Positions 1 to 7,624 of a DNA stretch of 38,443 nt are shown here, one piece after another. The first letter of the stretch is position 1; each line of letters opens with the position of its first letter. Source of the DNA: an uncultured Sphingomonas sp. (GTDB taxonomy: Bacteria; Pseudomonadota; Alphaproteobacteria; Sphingomonadales; Sphingomonadaceae); the NCBI GenBank assembly GCA_913775795.1, contig CAJYLT010000071.1, positions 1-38,443 of the forward strand, read 5' to 3'. The translations under genes and the position numbers were made by a program. Below the pieces are notes generated by a model, which saw only the letters and a list, made by a program, of their open reading frames with translations, did not search any database and was not told where the DNA came from.

Positions 1-5
1 TCTTT

Positions 6-120
6 CCTCCCCTAGAAGGGGAGGTGGCAGGCCGTCAGGCCTGACGGAGGGGTGTTCCGCTCTCGATAGCGTGACACCCCTCCGACGCGCTGCGCGCGCC
101 ACCTCCCCTTGCAGGGGAGG
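6..120. repeat. Composite inverted repeat with CCTCCCCT hairpins
   Basis: Two small hairpins of the same sequence bracket the element: CCTCCCCT/AGGGGAGG at 6-13/17-24 (loop AGA) and again at 102-109/113-120 (loop TGC). The element can also fold as one long cruciform, because 18-28 pairs with 98-108 and GGAGGGGTGT at 46-55 pairs with 74-83. It lies upstream of the TauE-like gene and has no coding potential that I trust. A related single hairpin occurs at 30382-30402. The architecture is that of a REP/MITE-like interspersed intergenic element; that it is mobile is inference. Confidence 0.75.
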
Positions 121-191
121 AATAGGCTCTTCGCTTGAACCACCATCGGCGGTGAGGCACTGTTGCACCGCACCATGCGTTACCCCATCCG

Positions 192-953
192 ATGATCGAC
201 TGGACCTTTCTAGCACTGGCCGCCGCCGGGGGCTTTGTCGGCGGTGCGATGAATGCGCTGGCGGGTGGGGGCAGCTTCTCGACCATGCCGACGCTGATCG
301 CGCTGGGCCTGCCCTCCACCATCGCCAACGCCACCTCCAATGTCGCGCTCCAGCCCGCCGCCATGGCCAGCGTCTGGGCCTATCGCCATGGGCTGGAGCC
401 GGTGATGGGCGTGTCGATGCGGCGCATGGCCGTGCTCACCTTCGTCTTCGCGCTGTTGGGCAGCCTCCTGCTGTTCCTGACCCCACCGCGCGCCTTCGAC
501 CTGATCGTGCCCTGGCTGCTGCTGATCGCGACGCTGGCGATCGCCGGCGGGCGGCATGCGTCGGACTGGCTGGCGCGGGTCGCCCGGCCAGGACCGCGCG
601 CACTGATGAGCGCGCAGGCGGTGCTGGGCGTCTATGGCGGCTATTTCGGCGGCGGCATCGGTATGATGCTGACCGCCGCCTGGGGATTGCTGTCGGGGCG
701 CAATCCGGCGCAGCTCGCCGCCCCGCGCACGCTGATGCTCGCCACCGCCAATGCGGCGGCGACCCTGGTCTTCGTCGTCACCGGCATGGTCGCCTGGGCA
801 CAATGCGTACCGATGCTGCTGGGTGGGATCATCGGCGGGTGGAGCGGCGCGCTGATCGGTCGCAAGCTGCCCGCCGGGCTGATCCGCGCCTGGACGCTGC
901 TGCTCACCACCGTCACCACGCTGGTCTTCTTCTGGCGGGGCTATATCGCCTGA
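192..953 (+). CDS. TauE/SafE family membrane transporter
   Basis: This 253-residue protein is almost entirely hydrophobic helices, with about seven or eight membrane spans. It carries the glycine-rich N-terminal repeat typical of TauE/SafE permeases (GGFVGGAMNALAGGGS near residues 13-28) and the partner half-repeat GVYGGYFGGGIGMM near 150-163. The family exports small anions such as sulfite, sulfoacetate or other organosulfur compounds across the inner membrane, but the substrate cannot be read from the sequence. The length is normal for the family. The start is the ATG shortly after the composite inverted repeat; no strong ribosome site is visible. The next gene converges from the opposite strand, so it appears to be a single-gene unit. 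Confidence 0.85.
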   Translation: MIDWTFLALAAAGGFVGGAMNALAGGGSFSTMPTLIALGLPSTIANATSNVALQPAAMASVWAYRHGLEPVMGVSMRRMAVLTFVFALLGSLLLFLTPPRAFDLIVPWLLLIATLAIAGGRHASDWLARVARPGPRALMSAQAVLGVYGGYFGGGIGMMLTAAWGLLSGRNPAQLAAPRTLMLATANAAATLVFVVTGMVAWAQCVPMLLGGIIGGWSGALIGRKLPAGLIRAWTLLLTTVTTLVFFWRGYIA

Positions 954-981
954 GCCACCTGCCCCTGCCGTCCGGCAAGGA

Positions 982-1452
982 TCAGGCGGTGGCGCCGATC
1001 CCGGGGCCGGTGGCGTAGGACAACGACGGCAGGTTTGCCGGCACCGGCGCCCCCAGATCCGCCATCAGCGCCCGGAGATGGGTTTCCTCGTTGCGCAGGA
1101 ATTGCAGAATGGTCGGGCGCAGCCCCACCGCCGCGGCGCGGTATCCATTCCAGTCGGCGGCGATCGCATCGGCCGACCAGACCGAAACAAAGGCCGAAAT
1201 CTTCTGCCGATAGGCGGGGATCGCCGCGCGTAAGGCCAGCATCGCGGCACCGCCGGGCGAGTCCGCATGCTGCTCGGCGATGGGGAAGACGACATCGTTC
1301 AGGAATTGCATGCGCACCCGCCCGGCTTGCGCCATCTGCCACCGAACGGCCGACAGCGCCGTCCGATCGGGGGTAACCGACTGGCACAGCGCATGATGCT
1401 CACGCATCGCCTTCAGAATGTCGCCATGGAAGGCCTGAAGTTCGGACAGCAT
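982..1452 (-). CDS. Helical-bundle protein of unknown function
   Basis: The 156-residue product is predicted to be almost all alpha-helix and has no signal peptide or membrane span. Histidines and acidic residues fall at helix positions (H9, H19-H20, the pair EQH near residue 61, and NEETH near 120), faintly recalling hemerythrin-like bundles. The full HHE iron-ligand pattern (HxxxE and HxxxH) is not present, so I do not assign metal binding. The ATG start has a GAGG ribosome site about six bases upstream (CGAGGTTTTCG before ATG). The gene converges with the TauE-like gene, 28 bases apart, and stands alone. Confidence 0.6.
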   Translation of the reverse strand: MLSELQAFHGDILKAMREHHALCQSVTPDRTALSAVRWQMAQAGRVRMQFLNDVVFPIAEQHADSPGGAAMLALRAAIPAYRQKISAFVSVWSADAIAADWNGYRAAAVGLRPTILQFLRNEETHLRALMADLGAPVPANLPSLSYATGPGIGATA

Positions 1453-1756
1453 CGAAAACCTCGAAGGATCGAAATGCGCGTCACGACGACCCGCCCCCGC
1501 GCGTCGCCGCTGGAGAGCATCGTCATGGACCGCGCGACTTGATGCCCCCCCGGGTCAAAACGCACGTTGGAGCCAGCGGCGAACCACGGCCCCGTTTCCT
1601 GAAATCGATTTAACGCTAACATCGCGTCGTTAATTTTGGATGAAGGTCACGCCGACGATCGGCGGTGACGATCCGGCCACGCACTTCATCATCGGTTCAG
1701 GGCGTGACCCCAAGATTATGACGCCTCCGTACCGAGAGGCGCCGAGGGGGAGAGAC
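1453..1756. other. Divergent intergenic region without recognisable gene
   Basis: These 304 bases separate the reverse-strand helical protein from the forward EF-hand gene and must hold both promoters. Short open frames exist on both strands, but none has family resemblance or a good ribosome site. An AT-richer patch near 1600-1640 (around ATTTAACGCTAAC and GTTAATTTTGG) is the most promoter-like stretch. I could not match it to a defined sigma-factor consensus. Confidence 0.4.
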
Positions 1757-2125
1757 ATGATGTTCAGGCTGTGCCTGGTCCTGGCTTTGCAAACAGCCGT
1801 GTCGCCGATCACGCCGCCCGGGTCACCGGCGCGCGAATTGAAGATCGACATGGCCTTTGACGAGGCGTTTTTCGATGCGGCCGATCGCAACCATGATCAG
1901 CGACTGACGCTCGCCGAACTGACCGCCGCGATGGAACAGCGTATCGAGCGCAGCTTCGCCGCGCATGCCGAGGCGAATGCCAAGGTCCCGCTCGACAAGC
2001 GCAGCGCGATGGCGCGTGAATTTTCCGAAAACATCTTCCGCCTGCTCGACGTCGATTCGGATCGGCTGCTGACCTTCGCCGAATTCACCAAGGGCGCCCC
2101 CCGCAAGACGCCTGCCATGAGCTGA
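1757..2125 (+). CDS. Secreted EF-hand protein
   Basis: Starting at the ATG preceded by the ribosome site GGGGGAGAG gives a 122-residue protein; an in-frame ATG at 1640 would only add an unlikely N-terminus. Residues 1-25 form a signal peptide (MMFRLCLVLALQTAV). Two EF-hand loops follow: DRNHDQRLTLAE and DVDSDRLLTFAE, each with acidic or polar residues at loop positions 1, 3, 5 and 12. They probably bind calcium in the periplasm. Sphingomonads encode many such small EF-hand proteins, mostly without a known role. A strong hairpin (2131-2159) lies between this gene and the convergent DUF3617 gene. Confidence 0.75.
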   Translation: MMFRLCLVLALQTAVSPITPPGSPARELKIDMAFDEAFFDAADRNHDQRLTLAELTAAMEQRIERSFAAHAEANAKVPLDKRSAMAREFSENIFRLLDVDSDRLLTFAEFTKGAPRKTPAMS

Positions 2126-2130
2126 CGAAA

Positions 2131-2159
2131 CCCGGAGGGCGGCCAATCCGCCCTCCGGG
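2131..2159 (-). terminator. Terminator hairpin between convergent genes
   Basis: A perfect 12-bp stem, CCCGGAGGGCGG (2131-2142) with CCGCCCTCCGGG (2148-2159), encloses the loop CCAAT. Read on the reverse strand the stem is followed by TTTCG, so it fits best as the terminator of the DUF3617 gene. The forward tail is not T-rich, so termination of the EF-hand gene would be less typical. Confidence 0.6.
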
Positions 2160-2170
2160 TCCGGGCGAGG

Positions 2171-2704
2171 TTACTTCGCCGTATCGCACTCGCCGATGCG
2201 GCGGCCCTCGATATGGATCTTCTGCGACATCGGATGCGCGCCGGTCATCTCCATCTGCTGATCGGTGGTGAAGCTGGTCGCGGTGAAGGTGCCGGTGGTC
2301 TTGCTCTTCATCGTCATGTCGCCGGGCATCTTGCAGGTCAGGTCGCTTTCGACCTTGCCGCCCGCGAAGTTCGAGCTGTTGATCGTGCAGTCCGAGCCCG
2401 CGCCCTTCAACAGTTCCGCCGGCCCCTTCGCAGCCTGTTCGGCGGTGACGCAGACGCTGTTGGTTTGAGCGGGCGGGTTCGAACTGACGCCCTTGGGCAT
2501 GTTCGCCATCTTCAGGTCGCTGACCTGGGTCCTGATCTCCCATTTGCCGGGCTGGAGATTGGCGGTGGGCGAGCCTTCGCCGCTGCGGCTTTCGGTCACT
2601 TCGCCGGTCGCGGCATTGGTCGTCACCGTGGTCGAACCGGTCTTCTGGTCGCACGCCGCCAGGGACAGCGCACCGACGAGAATCAGGGGGGCAAATGCTT
2701 TCAC
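2171..2704 (-). CDS. DUF3617 lipoprotein
   Basis: I choose the GTG start at 2704 because AGGGAG lies eight bases before it; a GTG 11 codons upstream lacks this. The resulting 177-residue protein has a lipoprotein signal (hydrophobic stretch ending LSLAAC, with cysteine near residue 18), so it is likely anchored in the cell envelope. The body matches DUF3617, a family of small periplasmic proteins common in sphingomonads. Visible features are the GKWEIRTQVSDL segment, the CVTAEQA segment, and a late pair of cysteines (CTIN, LTCKMPG). The function of the family is not known. The gene is convergent with the EF-hand gene and divergent from nothing nearby. Confidence 0.75.
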   Translation of the reverse strand: MKAFAPLILVGALSLAACDQKTGSTTVTTNAATGEVTESRSGEGSPTANLQPGKWEIRTQVSDLKMANMPKGVSSNPPAQTNSVCVTAEQAAKGPAELLKGAGSDCTINSSNFAGGKVESDLTCKMPGDMTMKSKTTGTFTATSFTTDQQMEMTGAHPMSQKIHIEGRRIGECDTAK

Positions 2705-2791
2705 GAACCACTCTCCCTTAGTGTTAAGCCCAGACACGATAACAGGAATTTTCCGCGCCGCCCATGGCCGCGGACCGGTCCGCGCCGATCC

Positions 2792-3412
2792 TCAACCCGG
2801 CCGCCGCATTTCGAAACGGGCGGCTTCGGTGATCTCGAAATAATCGGCCGGGCCGCCGCCGCGCAGGATCGGGCGCGCGCGGGCGGTCTGATAGATGCCG
2901 TCGTCGATCATCGCGGTGGCGATATGGATGCCCACCGCTTCGCCCAGGACCAGCCACTGGTCGAGCTCGCGCCCCTCCTTGGTCTCCAGCCGGATCAGCT
3001 GGGTCAGCCGGCATTCGAACGACACCGGGCTGGCCGCCACGCGCGGCGCCGCGACCAGCCTGCCCTCCGCCATCGCGAGCCCGGACAGCGTGAACTCGTC
3101 CACCTCGGGCCCGACCATCGCCGCGCTGGCGTTCATCGGCTCGGCCAGATCCACGGTCGCCAGGTTCCAGGTGAAGACCTTGGTATCCGCGATATTGGCG
3201 ACCGAATCCTTCCACCCCTGCGACGCGAAGCCGAGCAGCGGCGGGCGGTAGTTGAACAGGTTGAAAAAGCTGTAGGGTGCCAGATTGTTGATGCCCGCGC
3301 GCGACCGGCTGCCGATCCAGCCGATCGGGCGCGGGGCGACGATCGCGTTCAAGGGATCATGCGCTAGCCCATGGCCGTTGATGGGTTCGTAGAAATGCCA
3401 ATCCTCGGTCAT
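2792..3412 (-). CDS. Flavin reductase-like FMN-binding protein
   Basis: The frame is open far upstream, but homology begins at MTEDWHFYEP, giving 206 residues. The N-terminal block with LNAIVAPRPIGWIGS and the NLAPYSFFNLFNYRPPLLGF segment is characteristic of the flavin reductase domain, where it contacts FMN phosphate and the isoalloxazine ring. Members of this subgroup reduce flavin with NAD(P)H or act as FMN-dependent oxidoreductases; the partner is unknown here. Its start codon lies only 24 bases from the start of the divergent cytochrome b561 gene, so its promoter must overlap that gene. No good ribosome site is visible. Confidence 0.8.
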   Translation of the reverse strand: MTEDWHFYEPINGHGLAHDPLNAIVAPRPIGWIGSRSRAGINNLAPYSFFNLFNYRPPLLGFASQGWKDSVANIADTKVFTWNLATVDLAEPMNASAAMVGPEVDEFTLSGLAMAEGRLVAAPRVAASPVSFECRLTQLIRLETKEGRELDQWLVLGEAVGIHIATAMIDDGIYQTARARPILRGGGPADYFEITEAARFEMRRPG

Positions 3413-3436
3413 GCATGCCCCGTCGGAGAAGAGTTG

Positions 3437-4165
3437 ATGGAATCCCAAACGCCGCCAGACCCGCAAGGAGCCGATCGGCCGCGCGTCATCCGCCGCCATG
3501 GTGTCGTGACGCGGGTGTGGCACTGGGTCAACGCGGTGGCGGTGCTGATCCTGCTGGGGTCGGGGTTGGGCATCTCCAACGCGCATCCCCGGCTCTATTG
3601 GGGGCGGTACGGCGCCAATTTCGATCCCGCTTGGGCGACCCTGCCGCGCTTTCCGAGCTGGCTGACCATTCCCGCCAATTACAATCTGGCGATCTCGCGG
3701 CGCTGGCATCTGCTCTTCGCGCTGGTGCTGGGCTTCGGGCTGCTCGCCTATATGATCGGCGGGCTGGTGACGCGGCATTTCCAGCGCGATCTGCGCATCC
3801 GGGGGCGAGAGTTGCGCCCCGCCGCGCTTTGGGCCGATCTGAAGCATCATCTGGCCTTCCGCTTTCACGACCCGCGCGATCCGCGTGCGTATAATCTGTT
3901 TCAGAAGCTCAGCTATGTGCTGGTCCTGTTCGTCGCGCTGCCGCTCGCCATCCTGACCGGCATCGCGCTGTCGCCGGGGATGAACGCCGCCTGGCCCTGG
4001 GTGCTGGAGATATTGGGCGGGCGACAATCGGCGCGCTCGATCCACTTTATCACCGCCAGCGTGCTGGCACTCTTCACCATCGTCCATCTGGTGCTCGTCA
4101 TCCTGGCGGGTGCGGGCAATGAGGTGCGTTCGATGATCACCGGCCGTTGGAGGGTGCCCGAATGA
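3437..4165 (+). CDS. Cytochrome b561-type membrane subunit
   Basis: The ATG at 3437 is preceded by GGAGAAGAG, so the 66-base upstream extension is rejected and the protein has 242 residues. It is an inner-membrane protein with about four helices. Heme-ligand candidates are His in the first helix (VWHWVNAVAVL), His at the start of the second (RRWHLLFALVLG) and two in the last (SIHFITAS and IVHLVLV), the usual bis-histidine pattern of b561-type cytochromes. Its stop overlaps the ATG of the next gene (ATGA), so it is translationally coupled to a periplasmic molybdoenzyme to which it most likely passes quinol electrons. Confidence 0.85.
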   Translation: MESQTPPDPQGADRPRVIRRHGVVTRVWHWVNAVAVLILLGSGLGISNAHPRLYWGRYGANFDPAWATLPRFPSWLTIPANYNLAISRRWHLLFALVLGFGLLAYMIGGLVTRHFQRDLRIRGRELRPAALWADLKHHLAFRFHDPRDPRAYNLFQKLSYVLVLFVALPLAILTGIALSPGMNAAWPWVLEILGGRQSARSIHFITASVLALFTIVHLVLVILAGAGNEVRSMITGRWRVPE

Positions 4166-4917
4166 TCCCCGAACTAATTCGGCGCCGCACCATCCTGACC
4201 GGTGGTGCGGGCCTGCTCCTCGCCGGTTGCGACAAGGTCATCCAGCAACCGACCGCGCGCAAGATCCTGTTCGCGGGGGAGGATATGCAAAAGGGCCTGC
4301 AACGCGCGCTGATGGACCGGGGTGCACTCGCCCCCGAATATCGCCGCGACCAGATGTCGCCCGTGTTCCGCACTAACGGCACGCGCGATCCGGGGACGCC
4401 GGAATATCGCGCGCTGGTCGAAAACCGTTTTCAGGACTGGCGGCTGAAGGTCGGCGGGCTGGTCGGCACGCCCCTGTCGCTCTCGCTGCGCCAGATCGGC
4501 GAGTTTCCCGCGCGCCACCAGATCACCCGCCACGACTGTGTCGAGGGGTGGAGTGCGATCGGCGAGTGGACGGGGCCGATGCTGGGCAATGTGCTGAAGG
4601 CCGCGAACATCAGCGACCGCGCCCGCTATGTCGTCTTCACCTGCGCCGACCTTTATGGCGGCCAGCCCTATTATGAATCGCTCGACCTGATCGATGCCTT
4701 CCACCCCCAGACGATCCTGGCCTGGGGGATGAACGGCCGGATGCTGGATGTCGGGCATGGCGCGCCGCTGCGGCTGCGGGTCGAGCGGCAATTGGGCTAT
4801 AAGCACGCCAAATATCTGATGCGGATCGATGCGGTCGACTGCCTGTCCAACATAGGTTTGGGCAAGGGCGGATACTGGGAAGACCATGTCGATTATGACT
4901 GGTATGCCGGTATTTAA
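4162..4917 (+). CDS. Molybdopterin-dependent oxidoreductase, MsrP/YedY-like
   Basis: This is a 251-residue protein of the sulfite oxidase/YedY fold. The N-terminus has an arginine cluster (IRRRTILTGG) followed by a hydrophobic segment and LLLAGC, suggesting Tat export as a lipoprotein with cysteine 23 lipidated. The molybdenum-binding motif HDCVEGWSAIGEW supplies the probable cysteine ligand, C126. YedY/MsrP enzymes reduce oxidised methionine in periplasmic proteins, taking electrons from the heme protein MsrQ. Here the partner is a b561-type cytochrome, so the substrate may differ. The gene overlaps the cytochrome gene by four bases (ATGA). The start is the overlapping ATG rather than one five codons upstream. 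Confidence 0.8.
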   Translation: MIPELIRRRTILTGGAGLLLAGCDKVIQQPTARKILFAGEDMQKGLQRALMDRGALAPEYRRDQMSPVFRTNGTRDPGTPEYRALVENRFQDWRLKVGGLVGTPLSLSLRQIGEFPARHQITRHDCVEGWSAIGEWTGPMLGNVLKAANISDRARYVVFTCADLYGGQPYYESLDLIDAFHPQTILAWGMNGRMLDVGHGAPLRLRVERQLGYKHAKYLMRIDAVDCLSNIGLGKGGYWEDHVDYDWYAGI

Positions 4918-4935
4918 GGCACTAGGCGGTGCCAT

Positions 4936-6201
4936 ATGGCGCTGATCGATCTCTTTCTGTCGCGCGCGGTCCGCAAGGGCCGCCTGTCCCTCACCCATCA
5001 TGACGGAAAGGTCCGCGAATTCGGCGCACCCGAGCCCGGTTATCCCGATGTCGCGATCCGTTTCACGGATAGCCGCGTCGCCGGGCAGATCGTGCGCAAC
5101 CCCGCGCTGGCGGCGGGCGAGTCCTTCATGGATGGCCGGCTGGTCGTCGAGAAGGGCGATGTCCGCGATCTGGTCGAACTGCTGACCGCCAACGACAAAT
5201 GGGAAGCGGGTCGCGCGAACCTCAATCCATCCTGGCTGGTGCGCGCGGGCGGTGCGGTCAAGCACCGTATCGACCGGATCAACATGGAGCGGCGGTCGAA
5301 GAAGAACGTCGCGCATCATTACGACCTGTCGGGCACGCTGTACGAACTCTTCCTCGACACCGACAAGCAATATAGCTGCGCCTATTATACCGATCCCAAG
5401 AACGATCTGGAGCGGGCGCAACGCGACAAGAAGGCGCATATCGCCGCCAAACTCGCCATCGAGCCGGGGATGCGGGTGCTCGACATCGGCTGCGGCTGGG
5501 GCGGGATGGCGCTCTATCTGCACCAGATGTGCGGGGCGGAGGTGCTGGGCGTCACCCTGTCCGAGGAACAGCTGAAGGTCGCGCGCCAGCGCGCCGAGGC
5601 GCTGGGCGTGTCGGACAAGGTGAAGTTCGAGCTGATCGACTATCGCCGGGTGCGCCCTGAGGATTTTGGGGGGAAGTTCGACCGCATCGTCTCGGTCGGC
5701 ATGTTCGAGCATGTCGGCCCGGCGCATTACCGCACCTTCTTCCGCCAGTGCCGCAATCTGCTGACGCCGGAGGGGGTAATGCTGCTCCACACGATCGGCC
5801 GGGCGGGGGGACCCGGGACGACCGACGCATTCACGGCCAAGTACATCTTCCCCGGCGGCTACATTCCCGCTCTGTCGGAGATCGCGAAGGGGCATGAGGG
5901 GCTGCGCATGTTCCTTACCGATGTCGAGGTGCTGCGTCTCCATTACGCCTACACGCTGGAGGCGTGGTACAAGCGCGTGGTCGCGGCGAAGGACGCGATC
6001 GTCGCTCTGTACGACGAGCGCTTTTATCGGATGTGGACCTATTATCTCGCCGGCAGCGAGGTCAGCTTCCGCCATGGCGGGCTGGTCAACTATCAGCTGC
6101 AATATGCGCGCGACCGTCACGCGCTGCCGCTGACGCGCGACTATATGCTGGAGGGCGAGCGTGCGCTGCGCGAGGTGCCGGAGCCTCAGCCGGTCGCCTG
6201 A
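4936..6201 (+). CDS. cfa: Cyclopropane-fatty-acyl-phospholipid synthase
   Basis: The 421-residue enzyme transfers a methylene group from S-adenosylmethionine to the double bond of unsaturated membrane phospholipid chains. The SAM-binding motif is VLDIGCGWGG (181-190). The family signature VAHHYDLSGTLYELFLD (125-141), followed by YSCAYY, belongs to the catalytic and lipid-facing region, and GMFEHVG comes later. It is slightly longer than the E. coli enzyme (382). It starts 18 bases after the molybdoenzyme gene and may share its transcript. The ribosome site AGGCGG (4924-4929) sits mostly in the loop of a small GGCAC/GTGCC hairpin. Its end overlaps the convergent DUF1801 gene by 16 bases. Confidence 0.93.
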   Translation: MALIDLFLSRAVRKGRLSLTHHDGKVREFGAPEPGYPDVAIRFTDSRVAGQIVRNPALAAGESFMDGRLVVEKGDVRDLVELLTANDKWEAGRANLNPSWLVRAGGAVKHRIDRINMERRSKKNVAHHYDLSGTLYELFLDTDKQYSCAYYTDPKNDLERAQRDKKAHIAAKLAIEPGMRVLDIGCGWGGMALYLHQMCGAEVLGVTLSEEQLKVARQRAEALGVSDKVKFELIDYRRVRPEDFGGKFDRIVSVGMFEHVGPAHYRTFFRQCRNLLTPEGVMLLHTIGRAGGPGTTDAFTAKYIFPGGYIPALSEIAKGHEGLRMFLTDVEVLRLHYAYTLEAWYKRVVAAKDAIVALYDERFYRMWTYYLAGSEVSFRHGGLVNYQLQYARDRHALPLTRDYMLEGERALREVPEPQPVA

Positions 6202-6593
6202 AGCGCGGTAAAGGCGGCGGCGACGAGGCGTTCGAGGACGCCTGCATCGACCCTGTCCAGCCGCTTTATATAGACGCAGCCGACGCCCGTGCGGTGCGGG
6301 CCAAGCTGCGTCAGCAGGTCCGCCTTCTCCGGGAAATCCTGCGCCAGGTAGAGCACCGTCTCGGCCTTTCGCGGGGAGAAGCCGATCGCGCACATCCGCT
6401 GGTCCTTGCCACTCGCGCGGTAGCGATATTCGCCGCAGCCGACGATGCTCGATCCCCACATCCGCGCCGGCTCGCCCGACACGCGTTCGTAAAGCGCGCG
6501 GACGGCGCGCGCATCCTCGCGCCGGACGGGATCGGCGACCGCGTCGATGAACGCATCGACATCGGCGTCGCTGGCTTGCGTCTTGTTGGTCAT
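6186..6593 (-). CDS. DUF1801 domain protein
   Basis: The ATG at 6593, with GGGGAGGGGG just upstream, gives 135 residues; the longer open frame is spurious. The sequence matches DUF1801: MWGSSIVGCGEYRYRASGK in the middle, then the beta-strand segment QRMCAIGFSPRKAETVLYL and GVGCVYIKRLDRVD. The family adopts a small alpha/beta fold related to the YdhG/frataxin-like group. No activity is established for this type, although iron-related roles have been suggested for relatives. There is no signal peptide. The gene converges with cfa and is divergent from the DUF2721 gene. Confidence 0.8.
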   Translation of the reverse strand: MTNKTQASDADVDAFIDAVADPVRREDARAVRALYERVSGEPARMWGSSIVGCGEYRYRASGKDQRMCAIGFSPRKAETVLYLAQDFPEKADLLTQLGPHRTGVGCVYIKRLDRVDAGVLERLVAAAFTALQATG

Positions 6594-6671
6594 GGCCCCC
6601 TCCCCCACGAGTCGCGCCGCGCGACTTTGCCACTTGCCCGGCCGCGGGCACCACCCCATGAAGGCGGCATC

Positions 6672-7151
6672 ATGGAATTCGGCTTCGTCCTTTCGACCGT
6701 CGCGGAAACGATTCAGGTCGCGATCGCGCCCGTGTTCCTGCTTGCCGGGATCGCCGGGCTGCTCAACGTGCTCACCGGGCGGCTGGCGCGCGTGATCGAC
6801 CGCGCGCGCGCGCTCGAACAGCTCCACCCGCGCACGACCGGGCCGGAGCATGACCGCCATGTCTGGGAACTTCGCCGCATCGACCGGCGGATCACCGTCA
6901 TCAACGCCTCGATCTCGCTCGTCACCGCCTCCGCCATCTCGATCTGCGCGGTCGTCGCGCTCCTGTTCGTGGCCGAGTTGTCGCATCTCAAGATCGGCAC
7001 GATCGTGGCGAGCGCGTTCATCGGCTCGATGCTGATGCTGATCGCCGGCCTCGTCTTCTTCCTGATCGAGGTGCGCATGTCGCTCAAGGCGTCGCACATC
7101 CGTGTCGAGCTGCTCGAGCTGGACCGCGAGCGCAAGCGGCGCAGCCAGTGA
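6672..7151 (+). CDS. DUF2721 membrane protein
   Basis: The 159-residue product has three predicted membrane helices: residues 7-34 (VAETIQVAIAPVFLLAGIAG), about 78-100 (SISLVTASAISICAVVALLF) and 107-130. Between and after them are charged stretches such as RLARVIDRARALEQ and a basic tail, RERKRRSQ. This arrangement is typical of DUF2721, an inner-membrane family without a known function. The stop overlaps the GTG start of the next gene (GTGA), so the two are likely translated together. Confidence 0.75.
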   Translation: MEFGFVLSTVAETIQVAIAPVFLLAGIAGLLNVLTGRLARVIDRARALEQLHPRTTGPEHDRHVWELRRIDRRITVINASISLVTASAISICAVVALLFVAELSHLKIGTIVASAFIGSMLMLIAGLVFFLIEVRMSLKASHIRVELLELDRERKRRSQ

Positions 7152-7549
7152 CCGCCGGGCGCGGCGCGCTCCAGGCGGTGGTCGCCGCCGCCACGCTGGT
7201 GCCGCTGTCGATCGCCTCGATCAGCCTCGTCCGCGGCCCTGTGTGGCTCGGGCAGGCGGCGCCGATCGCCACCGACCTCGACAGCCATTTCCGCTACCTC
7301 TCGGGCATCTTCCTCGCGCTCGGCCTCGGCTTTGCGAGTTGCATTCCTGCGATCGAGCGGAAGGGGTCGCGGCTTCGCCTGCTCGGCGGCATGGTGATCG
7401 CGGGCGGGCTGGGACGGTTGTGGAGCCTGATGCAGGTCGGCGCGCCCTCGACCGGGCATCTGGTCGGCCTGTGCATCGAGCTCGGCTTGGTGCCCGTGGT
7501 GCTGGCGTGGCAGGCGGTGGTGGCAAGAACCACGTCATCCCGGACCTGA
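7148..7549 (+). CDS. DUF4345 membrane protein
   Basis: The GTG start overlaps the preceding stop codon (GTGA). The 133-residue protein has four hydrophobic helices and the DUF4345 hallmarks: LDSHFRYLSGIFLALGLGF after the first helix, IERKGSRLRLLGGMVIAGGLGRL in the middle, and a last helix ending VVLAWQAVV. The function is unknown; the protein sits in the inner membrane. The last six or so codons and the stop codon lie inside an interspersed inverted repeat that begins at 7532, so the C-terminal residues TSSRT are repeat-derived. Confidence 0.75.
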   Translation: MTAGRGALQAVVAAATLVPLSIASISLVRGPVWLGQAAPIATDLDSHFRYLSGIFLALGLGFASCIPAIERKGSRLRLLGGMVIAGGLGRLWSLMQVGAPSTGHLVGLCIELGLVPVVLAWQAVVARTTSSRT

Positions 7550-7615
7550 TCCGCGATCCCGCTTCTTCAGCGCGAGAAACGAAGAAGCGGGAACCCGGCT
7601 CAAGACCGGAGTGAC
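7532..7615. repeat. Long interspersed inverted repeat, copy 1
   Basis: A left arm (7532-7566, beginning CGTCATCCCGGACC) and a right arm (7581-7615, ending CCGGAGTGACG) are imperfect reverse complements of about 35 bp around a 14-base loop. It belongs to the same family as the copies at 11404-11512 and 15890-15983, which share the CGTCACCCCGGAC outer ends. It lies between the convergent DUF4345 and amidase genes and may act as a two-way terminator or RNA stabiliser; that role is inference. Confidence 0.8.
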
Positions 7616-7624
7616 GGGAACGGG

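Noticed and set aside
982..1452. Hemerythrin assignment for the helical protein
   Set aside because: The HxxxE and HxxxH ligand pattern is incomplete.
1267..1542. Short forward open frame over the helical-protein gene and the gap
   Set aside because: No family resemblance or ribosome site, and mostly antisense to a better gene.
4174..6654. 826-codon reverse open frame opposite the molybdoenzyme and cfa
   Set aside because: Antisense shadow with no motif; the forward genes carry catalytic motifs.
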